The notes under the pieces are model-generated. The model made no database searches. It saw only the letters and a list, made by a program, of their open reading frames with translations, and had not been told where the DNA came from. The translations under genes and the position numbers were made by a program. Of a stretch of DNA of 64,000 bases, positions 41,972-51,318 are shown in pieces. This stretch comes from Actinomycetospora endophytica. Its GTDB lineage: Bacteria; Actinomycetota; Actinomycetes; Mycobacteriales; Pseudonocardiaceae. The stretch spans positions 1-64,000 of the forward strand of contig NZ_JAJNDB010000010.1 of assembly GCF_021026375.1 (NCBI RefSeq), written 5' to 3'. Positions within the stretch are counted from its first letter, which is position 1. Each line of letters begins with the position of its first letter.

Positions 41972-44554
41972 ATGACGGACCCGTTCCTCACCCGGCGGAC
42001 ACGCAAGCAGCTGGCCGCCCACTTGGGTCGCCCCGACGCCGAGGGCACGATCCCCGAGGCTCGCTGGATGCGGGCCATGACCTTCGAGTCGCTGGTGCAC
42101 TCTGAGCAGTTCGTCTCCGAGCTGCTGACGCGTACTCTCGGACAGCTCGGCCTCCCGCGTCCGGAGAAGGTGGCGCGCAAGCGCTGCGGCGGCTCCGTGG
42201 AGCGCACCGCTGCTGCCTTGGCACAGGCGGACCTCAGCGCTACTTTCGGCGGAACCGCCACGATGATCACTGCTCTGGCCCTGCCCTACCTAGAGCTCGA
42301 GCACGAGAACGTGACCGCGGTGCTGCCCGACTTTGCTGTTGTGGCACCTCGTTGTGTGCACGACAGGACGGTTGGCTCCTGGCTGGTCATGGGTGATGCC
42401 AAGGACTACGAACGGGTGCGAGCGCGCATCGACGACGCCCGTATGCTCAAGGGCTTTCTTCAAGTGGCCCTCGGGGCAGAGTCGGCCGCCGCGTGGAGCA
42501 AGCTCCCCTCAGGGATGCGTGTCCATCCCTCGGGTTCTCTAGCAGTGCCGCGCAACGCGTTCCTTCGCCCCGAGGCCGTTGTCGAGAGACTCGACGACCA
42601 CCGGGAAGAAGTGCGCGGTCGTGCCAGAGAGCGTCTTATGGCGAAGAAGGAGTTGGGAGACGACCACCCCACGAGCGCAGAGCTCGCGAGGTACGTCGCG
42701 CACCGCATCGCGCGCTTTGATCCTGGTTCGTGTGCGAGCTGCAACCTCTTCCTGTACTGCCGCGGCGAGCTGCGGGACTCGCAGAACGCGGCGGACATCC
42801 TCGTCGAGATCGGCGTCCCCGAGAGGGTTCGCCCGCTCGTCACGGCGTTGGCCGAAGGCTCAGGCGCGGCCGCTGCCGCGGCGCCCGCCGCGGTGGTCTC
42901 TCAGGTTGCTGCGACCACGACCGGGCTACCGGTATCTACCGCACGACGTCGGTCCGACCCCGTCGGCCGATCCGGATCGATCGAGGTCGTCGTAGCAAAG
43001 ACAGACTCGTCCGCACTGGGGATGTACGGCCTGGCCCTGCGACGAGCTGGCAGCACTTGGCTACAGCAGATCTTCGTCGAACCCCACGCGCCAGCTACCC
43101 GGCGCGGTGCGCTCCGGCTGATCGGAGAGGAGATCACCGCAGCACGGGAGGAGGGCGCCCTACCCATCCACCTAGTCCTCCCCGATCGCGCCACCGGCGA
43201 CCTCCTGGTGTCCGCGGCCGACTCCGTCGCCGGTGTGGAGCTCAGTAGGATGCGCTGGCAAAGAGACCTGTCGCAGGGTCGGCCGGCACTCACCTTCGAC
43301 GGGGAGCCTGCCGTGCTGCCCGAGCCTTTGGACGCATACGAACGTCTGGGTGTCTCTTTCTTGCTTGAGGATGACCGGAGCCGTGCGCTCCACACAAGGT
43401 CGACCATTGTCGATCTGCGGGAAGTGCTAGCTCGACATATCACCGTCGGTGGGCCAGCCATTGACGCTTTCCGGCTCGACTATCTCGTCCGGTGGGCCCT
43501 CGCTTCGGAGCCGCTGGACCACCGCGCGGTGTCGGATGAGATCGCGAGCCTCACGCACACCCCCGGTGCCCGGCTCACCACGGCGGAGTCCGACGCGTTG
43601 CACGCCGCGTCACGGCGACGATCGGGAGACCCAGAGGCCTATCGACGAGGTGTTGAGGGTGCTCTAAGCTACAAGCAAGAGATCATTGAGCTAGCCTCGT
43701 CCTTCCTCGAGACTCTGCCTCTCTCCCGACTGGCTCCGGTATTCGATGCAATTGAGAATGATTCTCAACAGGTATGGTGGCGCCGAGTAGCGCTAGGAGC
43801 GCTCGATCTGGTGCGCTTCAGCCGTACCAACAGATTCTGGCGCAACAGACAGGTGCCGTTACTCGAGAAGGACGAACGGTGCGGGACTCAGCTGGCCTGC
43901 CTGGTCGATTATACAATTGCCCGAGACGCGGCCGTCGATGCGGGCATGAAAGAAGTCGCGCGCGCCACGGTTCTCAGTATATCGCCGATAAGGCTCGATG
44001 TGTCATCACGCCGATTCTCCGACGGCACAGTTGCCGTAGGAATGCACGTCGGCGCCGAGCCAATGCTGGAGACGCCTAGTACCACGCTCAAGGTCCAGAG
44101 CGGCACGTTCAAGATCGGGCAAATGCCGATCGGGCGGCTCACCGCCGACGACAAGCCTGGGCTCCTTTGGGCTCCCGTCGTCGTGCCACAGCTCGCCGTC
44201 GGCGACGAGCTACTCCTTGGCGATGCAACTTGGTTCGAGGCGGTGATGAAGAACGGTCACGAACTCACCGTCGTGCGTCCGCCGGTCGATAATGATGCCG
44301 CACCCCGCAAGGACTGCCACCCTGGCTCCTACGCGGCCGACCCGCAGGCGCACCGTTGGTGCTGCCGCAGTCACACGGTAGCCGAAGCCGAAACGTCGGA
44401 CTTCTTCGCCGGGAAACGCGCCAAAGGAGAGATGAATCCCGAAACATGGCCACCCCTGGTCGATGAGGAACGCTTCGACGTCGGGCCCGCAGTTCCCGCA
44501 GACGTCCCCCCAAGTCTGCCGCCTGAAGACCTCACTGTCGACGATGTGGACTGA
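41972..44554 (+). CDS. RecB-like PD-(D/E)XK nuclease with Cas4-like Cys cluster
   Basis: About 860 residues; the ATG at 41972 is a choice, since in-frame starts exist back to 41864. A nuclease core is suggested by VLPDFAVVAP (Asp about 117) and WLVMGDAKDYERV (D-x-K about 141). The CASCNLFLYC motif near residues 253-262 resembles the iron-sulfur cysteines of Cas4/AddB-type nucleases. The remaining 550 residues are unassigned; a second Cys/His-rich region (CHPGSYAADPQAHRWCCRSH) lies near the end. It is three bases upstream of an SF1 helicase gene, so a nuclease-helicase complex is likely. Role in defence is inferred from its neighbours. Confidence 0.7.
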   Translation: MTDPFLTRRTRKQLAAHLGRPDAEGTIPEARWMRAMTFESLVHSEQFVSELLTRTLGQLGLPRPEKVARKRCGGSVERTAAALAQADLSATFGGTATMITALALPYLELEHENVTAVLPDFAVVAPRCVHDRTVGSWLVMGDAKDYERVRARIDDARMLKGFLQVALGAESAAAWSKLPSGMRVHPSGSLAVPRNAFLRPEAVVERLDDHREEVRGRARERLMAKKELGDDHPTSAELARYVAHRIARFDPGSCASCNLFLYCRGELRDSQNAADILVEIGVPERVRPLVTALAEGSGAAAAAAPAAVVSQVAATTTGLPVSTARRRSDPVGRSGSIEVVVAKTDSSALGMYGLALRRAGSTWLQQIFVEPHAPATRRGALRLIGEEITAAREEGALPIHLVLPDRATGDLLVSAADSVAGVELSRMRWQRDLSQGRPALTFDGEPAVLPEPLDAYERLGVSFLLEDDRSRALHTRSTIVDLREVLARHITVGGPAIDAFRLDYLVRWALASEPLDHRAVSDEIASLTHTPGARLTTAESDALHAASRRRSGDPEAYRRGVEGALSYKQEIIELASSFLETLPLSRLAPVFDAIENDSQQVWWRRVALGALDLVRFSRTNRFWRNRQVPLLEKDERCGTQLACLVDYTIARDAAVDAGMKEVARATVLSISPIRLDVSSRRFSDGTVAVGMHVGAEPMLETPSTTLKVQSGTFKIGQMPIGRLTADDKPGLLWAPVVVPQLAVGDELLLGDATWFEAVMKNGHELTVVRPPVDNDAAPRKDCHPGSYAADPQAHRWCCRSHTVAEAETSDFFAGKRAKGEMNPETWPPLVDEERFDVGPAVPADVPPSLPPEDLTVDDVD

Positions 44555-44557
44555 GTC

Positions 44558-46066
44558 ATGGGAATCGATTTTTCAGCGCCGCCGCCGCTCGTGGACGCCA
44601 CTCACCATGTGCAGGCGGCAGTCGGCAACACTGACGCTGCGACGCGGGCGATCCTAACTCTGTCAGGATCGCTATCCGGCAGTAACGACTATGACAAGAT
44701 CCTGCTTCGAGCTGCAGCTGGAGCGGGGAAGTCAGTACAGCTGATGCGGATGGTGCACGACGCGCTGGCTCATCCTGCTTGCGTGCGAGTGGCCGTGACC
44801 GCTTTTATGAACCGGCAGATTTGGCCCTTGGCCCGATCTCTGGGCGAGGTCTTTGGCCCCTCACAAGTGGGCCTCCTTGCGAGCGCCCGAGTTCTCGCTG
44901 ACGTCCCTGACGAAGTCCGCACGGTAGCAACCGTCGTAACCAGCGCAAAAGATCTTCCAGCAGGGGTAAGGGTAGTCCTCGCTACCGCGAGCCGATTCGG
45001 ATCACCTTCCGAACGGACTCGCCAGCTCTCGGCATTAGGAGTTGCCGGCAACGATGAGCGCCCGTTCGACGTACTCTTCGTTGATGAGGCTTGGCAGATG
45101 GCACTGCACCTGTTCGCGGGAGTCGAGGGCTACGCGCCCATCGTGGTCGGCGTCGGTGACGTAGGCCAGCTCCCGCCTATCGACGCGAGCGACAACCCCT
45201 GGCGCGGCGATCCCGGTTACAACCCCTATCGTGCTTGGCCCACTGCATACGAGGGTTTCCGGACCACCTTCAGTATTGACCTACCGGCGGTGTGGCGACC
45301 ACCCGCCCAGCAGCTTGCGTTGTGGCGCGCTTTCTACCAGGACTGGGAGAGACTCGACTGCATCGCGGCACCTGACGACCGAGGGATAGAGTTACCAGCC
45401 CTAGCCGGGGCCGCGGCCGATATCTGGGCGACCGTCGCGAGCGGATGCCCCACGCTGCTAGAGATCGACGGGCTTGCCGAGCCGGAGGCGCCAGACGTCG
45501 ATGAGCCGCTGCTCGGCGTGCTCGAGGAGCTTCTCCGTCCCCTCCTCGTTGGCGGATTCCTCGTGCGCACGGCCGTGTACGACGACTCTGGAGCACCGAC
45601 CGGCGAAGAGTGGTCTTCCTCTGCCGAACCCGAAGGTGACCCCCTCATAGTAATACTTGCAAGCCGCAACGCCGCTGTCGACGACGCTGAGGCCCTGGTC
45701 GACCGGCTCAGTATTGAGCTCGAGCTGCGAGAAGGAGTTTTGGCAGCGTCGACTGTCGATAAATGGCAGGGCCAAACAAATCGCATCACTATTGCTCTCC
45801 ACCCATTGTCGGGCGCCGACAACCTGGACAGCTTCAACTCAGCCTTCGGACGGCTCGCGGTGGCTTGTACGCGAGCTACCCACGGCTTGCTGATGCTCAC
45901 CCGGTCCGGGCTCGACGAGCTACTCGCTGAGGCCCCGGCGCGCCCTGGTACACCGCTAGGCGAACCGGGGACCCGCACGCTCCCTAGGCAGACCCACTTG
46001 CGGCTGCTCGGGTCGTTCGCCCGCGGAGCGCTCGTGGTCGATCCTGCTAGCGCCTCATTGCCTTGA
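44558..46066 (+). CDS. SF1 helicase (Upf1/UvrD-like)
   Basis: A 502-residue helicase. Walker A is LLRAAAGAGKSVQLMRM (about residue 55), Walker B VLFVDEAWQMALH (about 175), motif III VGVGDVGQLPPID, and late motifs VDKWQGQTNRITIALHPLSG and GRLAVACTRATHGLLML. The order fits superfamily 1, close to the DNA2/Upf1 branch. It is directly downstream of the RecB-like nuclease and points towards the HerA operon. Likely partner of the nuclease in DNA end processing or degradation. Confidence 0.85.
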   Translation: MGIDFSAPPPLVDATHHVQAAVGNTDAATRAILTLSGSLSGSNDYDKILLRAAAGAGKSVQLMRMVHDALAHPACVRVAVTAFMNRQIWPLARSLGEVFGPSQVGLLASARVLADVPDEVRTVATVVTSAKDLPAGVRVVLATASRFGSPSERTRQLSALGVAGNDERPFDVLFVDEAWQMALHLFAGVEGYAPIVVGVGDVGQLPPIDASDNPWRGDPGYNPYRAWPTAYEGFRTTFSIDLPAVWRPPAQQLALWRAFYQDWERLDCIAAPDDRGIELPALAGAAADIWATVASGCPTLLEIDGLAEPEAPDVDEPLLGVLEELLRPLLVGGFLVRTAVYDDSGAPTGEEWSSSAEPEGDPLIVILASRNAAVDDAEALVDRLSIELELREGVLAASTVDKWQGQTNRITIALHPLSGADNLDSFNSAFGRLAVACTRATHGLLMLTRSGLDELLAEAPARPGTPLGEPGTRTLPRQTHLRLLGSFARGALVVDPASASLP

Positions 46067-46143
46067 CGGCTTCAACCCGTTCCGAGCACCTCAGCGTGGC
46101 TAGAGCGCTTGCCTCACGCCAGCGGGCCGATTGGCAGGATCCG

Positions 46144-46163
46144 GGTGGGCGCCCGAGCCCACC
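46144..46163. terminator. Hairpin between convergent helicase and HerA genes
   Basis: GGTGGGC and GCCCACC pair across a six-base loop, in the 170-bp gap between two convergent operons. No U-run follows on either side, but position suits a bidirectional terminator. Confidence 0.45.
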
Positions 46164-46236
46164 GCGCAAACATCGTCCGTGATCGTAACGCCAAAGATCC
46201 GCCGGGCGTAGTCGAAGCGAGCACTAGGGATGGTAC

Positions 46237-49200
46237 CTAGTCCTTGATCATGAACACTTTCCGGGCCTCAGCGCGTTCCGGCGTCGAGATATAGGATTGA
46301 CCGACGGACAAATTCTCGAGCGCCACCGCCATATCCTGGCCGTTACGCCCACGCATGAAGCCAGCCACGGTGCGGCTCTGCGGAAAGTTGCATCGGAAGG
46401 CAACCTTCGTGCCCGCGTTACCGAGCACATCTTTGTGGAAGTCGGCTACGCCCTGACTGGCCACAACTACTGCGACGCCGTACTTGCGCCCTTCCTTCAT
46501 GATTTTCGGGAGCGTCACGTCCTTCGCCAGTCGATGAGCCTCGTCTAGCACCACGGCGAGACGCAGCTGCCTCGATTGACCCCAGCGGAACATCTCGCGA
46601 TACACCTTTCGCAAGACGAAGGCACCTGCGGCGATCTGGACTTGCTCCATAAGCCCATGCACATCGAGCACGATCCCTCGACCAAGCAGATCAGAAAAAG
46701 ACACATCTGCGTGCTCGACAAATAAGCCGAAGTCGGTGAGTGGACGCAGACGAGCTACAACGTTGCGGCTCCGGCCTGAACCCTCCACAACAGCTACTGC
46801 TTCAGCCAGCTCGGTCATCGTCGGAAGACGACCCGGCCCCTCAGGCGTACCGAACCCTCGGGCGCGGTACACCTCGCGGAGGCCCTCGTAGACGGCGTTA
46901 CGCTGAATCTCCCCGAGTCCGCATACGAATCCGATGACTTCCGAAAGCTCCCAGGCAGCTTCGTGATAGCGGGCGGGATCGTCCTCGCGCATCTCAAAAG
47001 GCGAGAATGGGAGCCCGTGCGTTGCGTCGAGTACAGCGGCTTCCCCTGGCGGAGCCGACGCCATATCACCGTGAAAGTCTAGGACGAGCGCCGGAAGATG
47101 CTGGTCCGCGAACGAGTTCAGGATCCTTCGAGTCGTGACCGATTTACCTTGTCCAGGTATTCCGAGGACAAAGAGGTGCGGACTTCCCGATGTACTGATC
47201 CGCCATCGCACATCCGTAGCGTGAGCGTCCTGCCCCAGGACCACCTCAGCACTCTCTGGGAATCCACGCCGCGGCGTATCGGGTTCGGAAGGTCGCGGTC
47301 TCTCCTCGCCTCCATCATCGGGAGGCGCCGAGGGAACGGGATACTCCTGCGGCGCACTCGTAGCGGGAGTTGAGAGAGAGCTCGCCTCGTCGGACGGCCC
47401 GTGCGGCGGGGCGGCAGGTTCTGCGGTTGAGCCCGGAGCCGAGTACTGCTCGGCGTCTACCCGTTCCAAAGTCTCAGAAGGCCTAGCGGCCACGGTGGGC
47501 GGTGGAGGCCCTGCGGAGACGGTCGTCGTCACGGTTGGCCTCGGCGGGTATATTTCGGGATGCGACGCCCCTGGTGCCTCTGGGGCCGGCGTCGGCCCGC
47601 TCCCGGTGTGAGCACGCGTGGAGAATCCGATCTCGCCGAGTTCCTGCGTCGTCAGAACGTCGATTCGGACTCCGCGATGTGTACTCGGAAAGCCCTCCGT
47701 ACCCCTAAGGCTGACCACGTATCCGTGGCGGGCGAACTCGGGGATGAGCGCCCCATCTTCGACGCGCTCGAACAGCCGCTCGAGCTCCGAGCGTCGAGTC
47801 GACTCGATGAGGCCCATTGCTAACGCTCGGTCGGCGTGGTGGCGGAAGATTCCGGTCAAGCGTGCGCGCTGCAGCTCCGCGTCGACGCGAGGCGGGTCTG
47901 TCCGGAAAAAAGTGTCGCGTAGCATCGAAACTGTAGCGTCGAGCTGCTCGACGATGTCATCGACGAGGGCGCTCGGCAACGCCGCCGCCTTCCGCGACTT
48001 CACCTCAATACACTCGAGTCGCAGTGTGCGTGCTGTAGAGCGAAGGAGGACGAGATCGCAGCGACGAACTCCAACCTCTGCACCTGAATCGCCAAAGACG
48101 TCCATGTGTGCGTCGACTGGCATGACGACAGTACCGTCGAGTTCCCCTCGCCGACGTAAATGGGCCATAAGCGCGGCGAGGCTGACAGCTTCCGTAGCGA
48201 GGTTGGATCGACCGATCAAGCGCATCGCAAGCCGGCCCGAGACGACCTGCAGATGGGTGAGGATGTTGCGCACCGAGTCGTCAACCGCGGCGAGGTCGAG
48301 TTCTTGCATCGCGTCGGCCAGGAGTCGCTCGACCTCGGCCCGGTGCGTCGTAGTAACGGTCAGACGCGGTCCGAGGCCCTCAAGGAAGTCAGGGGCGTAG
48401 TCCAGGATGTACGGGCGATCAGGATCAAACTCACCGGCCGGTCCGGTGAAGAGATCAACTCCGAGGTTCCGGTCCAAGGTGACGACCCAGTCAGACCGAC
48501 TATGGGCGGCATTCAATGACTCTCGCTCCTCCGCGCCAAGGCGCGCCGCGAGCGCGACCGAGGTCGACTCGTAACCGAGGTGGCCGGCCAGCGCGGCCTG
48601 GTACGCGCGGTGCGCATCCACCGCGTCAGAGGCGCCGTCGCGCAGCCGGGCCCGAAGGGCTGGAGCAGTGCGCCAGACCACCTCATTGCCGGCCGCCGCA
48701 CGCTGATTAGAGGCGGGGGTAAGGAGATTGCGGAACGATGCCGCCGGGTCTGCGACCGCGACCCCGGTAGCTTCCGAGGCGGCGTCAGCCCGGACGTCGG
48801 CGAGGTCGGCCACGACACCAAGGTGGGCCCCGGCGTCGTCAGCCGCGAGGTCTTCGTGAGAGCGGATACTGACGCCGAGCGGGGGCATCAAGTAGGAGTT
48901 GGTGCCGCGGACCTGCCTGCTGGCGACCCTTCGCTGCAGATCTGTCAGAGCAGGAAGTGGGTCTGTGAAAGAAGGCCGGGAGCTGTAGGCAGTCACCTCG
49001 ACCCGGGAAGGTGCCGGTGCGACGTCGTCATCGCCGTCGGGCGTGCCCAGCACCGCAGTGGCGAGCGCTTTTGCCAGCAACTCGCCTGAACCTGGGTTGT
49101 AAGCGAGGACACGCATCGCGTCTTGGCCTGGATTCACCACCCGATACGCCTCGATGCGCTCCGCCAAGACCGATGACGGGACCTCCGGCGTCACGTCTCG

Positions 49201-51318
49201 GCGGTCGAGCCCAAGGACATCAAACACGGCCTGCATGGCGGCCCCAGGCTCCGCCTCACCCGGGTCCAAATAGACACCTGTCCCGAGCGTTCCCTCGCGG
49301 ACAAAGACAAAGGGCGATCCCTCGGCCCCCAGAACCGCAAACGGGAGGTTCGCCGGCGCTACACGCGCGACCAGCTTGGAGTCCACGGATTGGCGTCGAT
49401 CGGCGCGACGTCCCATTGATGTGAGCTGGCGAGCCCAGCGTCCCAGGGTGGCGGCATGCTCGGCTGCCCATGCAAGTCGCATTGGATGTAGGGGCAGGAC
49501 GATGACGGCGGCGATTGGAGCGTAACCGGCCGTAGCCACGCTGAGTGTGAGGGTGTCCATGGTCAGGAGCGCCACCCGTGCCGTCGGGTCTGTGACTGCA
49601 TCGAGGGCACGTCGGTAAGTCTGGCAGTACGCTTCCACTTCTGCGCGGAGCTCTTCGTCCCACTCGAGGGTCTCAACGACGTCGCGCGGATATCGGTCAG
49701 CGAGCCGCCCGAATAGGCGCCGCCGACGTTCGGAGAGGGTCTGCGGCAAAACCTCGCGAAACGCATGGATCGCGTCTATGTTGAGGACTTCTCCGAGTCT
49801 GCCTTCGGCCGACCATGCGGTGGCCACACCGAGTTCGCCGAGACTGCGGCGCTGCAGCATCGTCAGGGTAGGACTCAGGGCCAGACGGACCGTCCGCCGC
49901 CCACCAACCCGTACTGAGAAAGCACCACCGTCCCAGCTTGGAGCGTCCTCCTTGAGGTCATCCTGCCCGTCCAGGGCGGCGTCGAGTAGCGCCTGTGCCA
50001 ATGAGGGCGCCGAGGCCCGTCGACCTCCGGCCGCTGGGACGGGCTCGGCTTCCCAACGCACCGCGAATTGCTGGCTCTCGTCGACCGCATCGATGCCGCT
50101 GCTCAACACACAGGCCTGTCCCGTGTTATCAACTGCGGTCAGCCGCACGACCAGCAACGCACCCGCCACGGCGTCCTCTTCGGCCAGGTCGATCCGGACC
50201 GTCGCGCGGCGCTTGTCCCCCTTCACAGTTTGACGCACGAACGGCTCAGTGTCGGAATCACGGAGATCCTCCGGAGGGAGCACCTCGAGCAACCAGCGGT
50301 CGACAGTATCCGACTTCGCAGGCTCGGTCCGCCATGTCACGGTTACCGAACCGGGGGTATCCTCGCCGACTTCCAGATAGGGGAGATCGCCTGAGACTGC
50401 CTGACGCAGGCGAGTTCCGGTGCGCAGCGCACCATCCTCCTTGAGGAACGGATCCACTCGGAGCGCGGTGATCGGCAGGCTGGTGGGCTCTGTGAGTGGC
50501 CAGTGCTCAAAGGTGAGAACTCCGGCGTTGCCTGGCTCAACAAGCATGCCGGCCCACGAGACGACATCTGAAAGGTCGACCCCAGGCCCTGCGAGGAATC
50601 TAGCGATCCGGTCGCGGGCGGAACCCTCTGGAACGCCTGCTGAACTGAGCCGATCCGCTACCGAGGCGACCGGACGCAGCGGGCGGGACACCGCCTTCGC
50701 GCAACGGGCGTTGCGGGAGAGTCGATCGACAAGCTCTTCCCCGCCGAGATCCGGGATCAGCCCCACCATCCACAGCGAGCTGCCAACGACCTCCCAGGTC
50801 GGCTCCGCAGCGACCGCGGCAGCGTAACGGCTCCATGCCTCGACCGGACGGGATGACCCGAGCTCGCGTCCGGCGCGGCGAACAGCGTCACGAAGGCCGA
50901 CATCCACACTGGCCATAAGTCGATCGCCTGCATCTGCTAGCAACCTGGCGATATCGATCCGCGCGAAACTGTTGTCCAATGAGCTCGCACTCACGCCGCT
51001 ACCGATCGGAACCATAAGTACGAGCCGTCTCTGTTTACGGTTCCGTAGCTCAACAGCCCGTTCGGCCGGGATCGTCAGTCCGCCATCGAGGTCATGGTCC
51101 GGCGCCGCAGCGAGAACATGGACATCGGCGCCACCTGCCACGTCCGCCTCGACTCGTGTCCGGACGGCCACCGCCAGCGACGCGGCGTCGACCTGGCGGA
51201 TGCTGTCTACCCGGACGCAGTCGCCGCGGCCATGGCCTTCGATCGTATTAACGATCTGCGTAGCGAGCGCGTCAACGATCAACTGAGGAAGGCCGGCGGA
51301 GAGGGCAGCAGCGGTCAT
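46237..51318 (-). CDS. HerA-type ATPase with internal PD-(D/E)XK-like motif
   Basis: A 1693-residue protein, last gene of a three-gene operon. The C-terminal 350 residues are a HerA/FtsK-superfamily ATPase: Walker A LGIPGQGKSVTTRRIL (about 1389), ALVLDFHGDMAS, and RLAVVLDEAHRLAKD (Walker B). VVVASQGVADFHKDVLGNAG is the sensor/arginine-finger region. Near residue 1100, RRCDLVLLRS followed by LECIEVKSRKAA gives the D...E-x-K pattern of a PD-(D/E)XK nuclease. The first 1000 residues are unassigned beta-rich sequence; a Pro/Ala-rich linker separates the halves. Size and layout recall DptH (DndH) and MAD8-type ATP-binding proteins, but this is from memory. Its start overlaps the upstream gene (ATGA). 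Confidence 0.8.
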   Translation of the reverse strand: MTAAALSAGLPQLIVDALATQIVNTIEGHGRGDCVRVDSIRQVDAASLAVAVRTRVEADVAGGADVHVLAAAPDHDLDGGLTIPAERAVELRNRKQRRLVLMVPIGSGVSASSLDNSFARIDIARLLADAGDRLMASVDVGLRDAVRRAGRELGSSRPVEAWSRYAAAVAAEPTWEVVGSSLWMVGLIPDLGGEELVDRLSRNARCAKAVSRPLRPVASVADRLSSAGVPEGSARDRIARFLAGPGVDLSDVVSWAGMLVEPGNAGVLTFEHWPLTEPTSLPITALRVDPFLKEDGALRTGTRLRQAVSGDLPYLEVGEDTPGSVTVTWRTEPAKSDTVDRWLLEVLPPEDLRDSDTEPFVRQTVKGDKRRATVRIDLAEEDAVAGALLVVRLTAVDNTGQACVLSSGIDAVDESQQFAVRWEAEPVPAAGGRRASAPSLAQALLDAALDGQDDLKEDAPSWDGGAFSVRVGGRRTVRLALSPTLTMLQRRSLGELGVATAWSAEGRLGEVLNIDAIHAFREVLPQTLSERRRRLFGRLADRYPRDVVETLEWDEELRAEVEAYCQTYRRALDAVTDPTARVALLTMDTLTLSVATAGYAPIAAVIVLPLHPMRLAWAAEHAATLGRWARQLTSMGRRADRRQSVDSKLVARVAPANLPFAVLGAEGSPFVFVREGTLGTGVYLDPGEAEPGAAMQAVFDVLGLDRRDVTPEVPSSVLAERIEAYRVVNPGQDAMRVLAYNPGSGELLAKALATAVLGTPDGDDDVAPAPSRVEVTAYSSRPSFTDPLPALTDLQRRVASRQVRGTNSYLMPPLGVSIRSHEDLAADDAGAHLGVVADLADVRADAASEATGVAVADPAASFRNLLTPASNQRAAAGNEVVWRTAPALRARLRDGASDAVDAHRAYQAALAGHLGYESTSVALAARLGAEERESLNAAHSRSDWVVTLDRNLGVDLFTGPAGEFDPDRPYILDYAPDFLEGLGPRLTVTTTHRAEVERLLADAMQELDLAAVDDSVRNILTHLQVVSGRLAMRLIGRSNLATEAVSLAALMAHLRRRGELDGTVVMPVDAHMDVFGDSGAEVGVRRCDLVLLRSTARTLRLECIEVKSRKAAALPSALVDDIVEQLDATVSMLRDTFFRTDPPRVDAELQRARLTGIFRHHADRALAMGLIESTRRSELERLFERVEDGALIPEFARHGYVVSLRGTEGFPSTHRGVRIDVLTTQELGEIGFSTRAHTGSGPTPAPEAPGASHPEIYPPRPTVTTTVSAGPPPPTVAARPSETLERVDAEQYSAPGSTAEPAAPPHGPSDEASSLSTPATSAPQEYPVPSAPPDDGGEERPRPSEPDTPRRGFPESAEVVLGQDAHATDVRWRISTSGSPHLFVLGIPGQGKSVTTRRILNSFADQHLPALVLDFHGDMASAPPGEAAVLDATHGLPFSPFEMREDDPARYHEAAWELSEVIGFVCGLGEIQRNAVYEGLREVYRARGFGTPEGPGRLPTMTELAEAVAVVEGSGRSRNVVARLRPLTDFGLFVEHADVSFSDLLGRGIVLDVHGLMEQVQIAAGAFVLRKVYREMFRWGQSRQLRLAVVLDEAHRLAKDVTLPKIMKEGRKYGVAVVVASQGVADFHKDVLGNAGTKVAFRCNFPQSRTVAGFMRGRNGQDMAVALENLSVGQSYISTPERAEARKVFMIKD

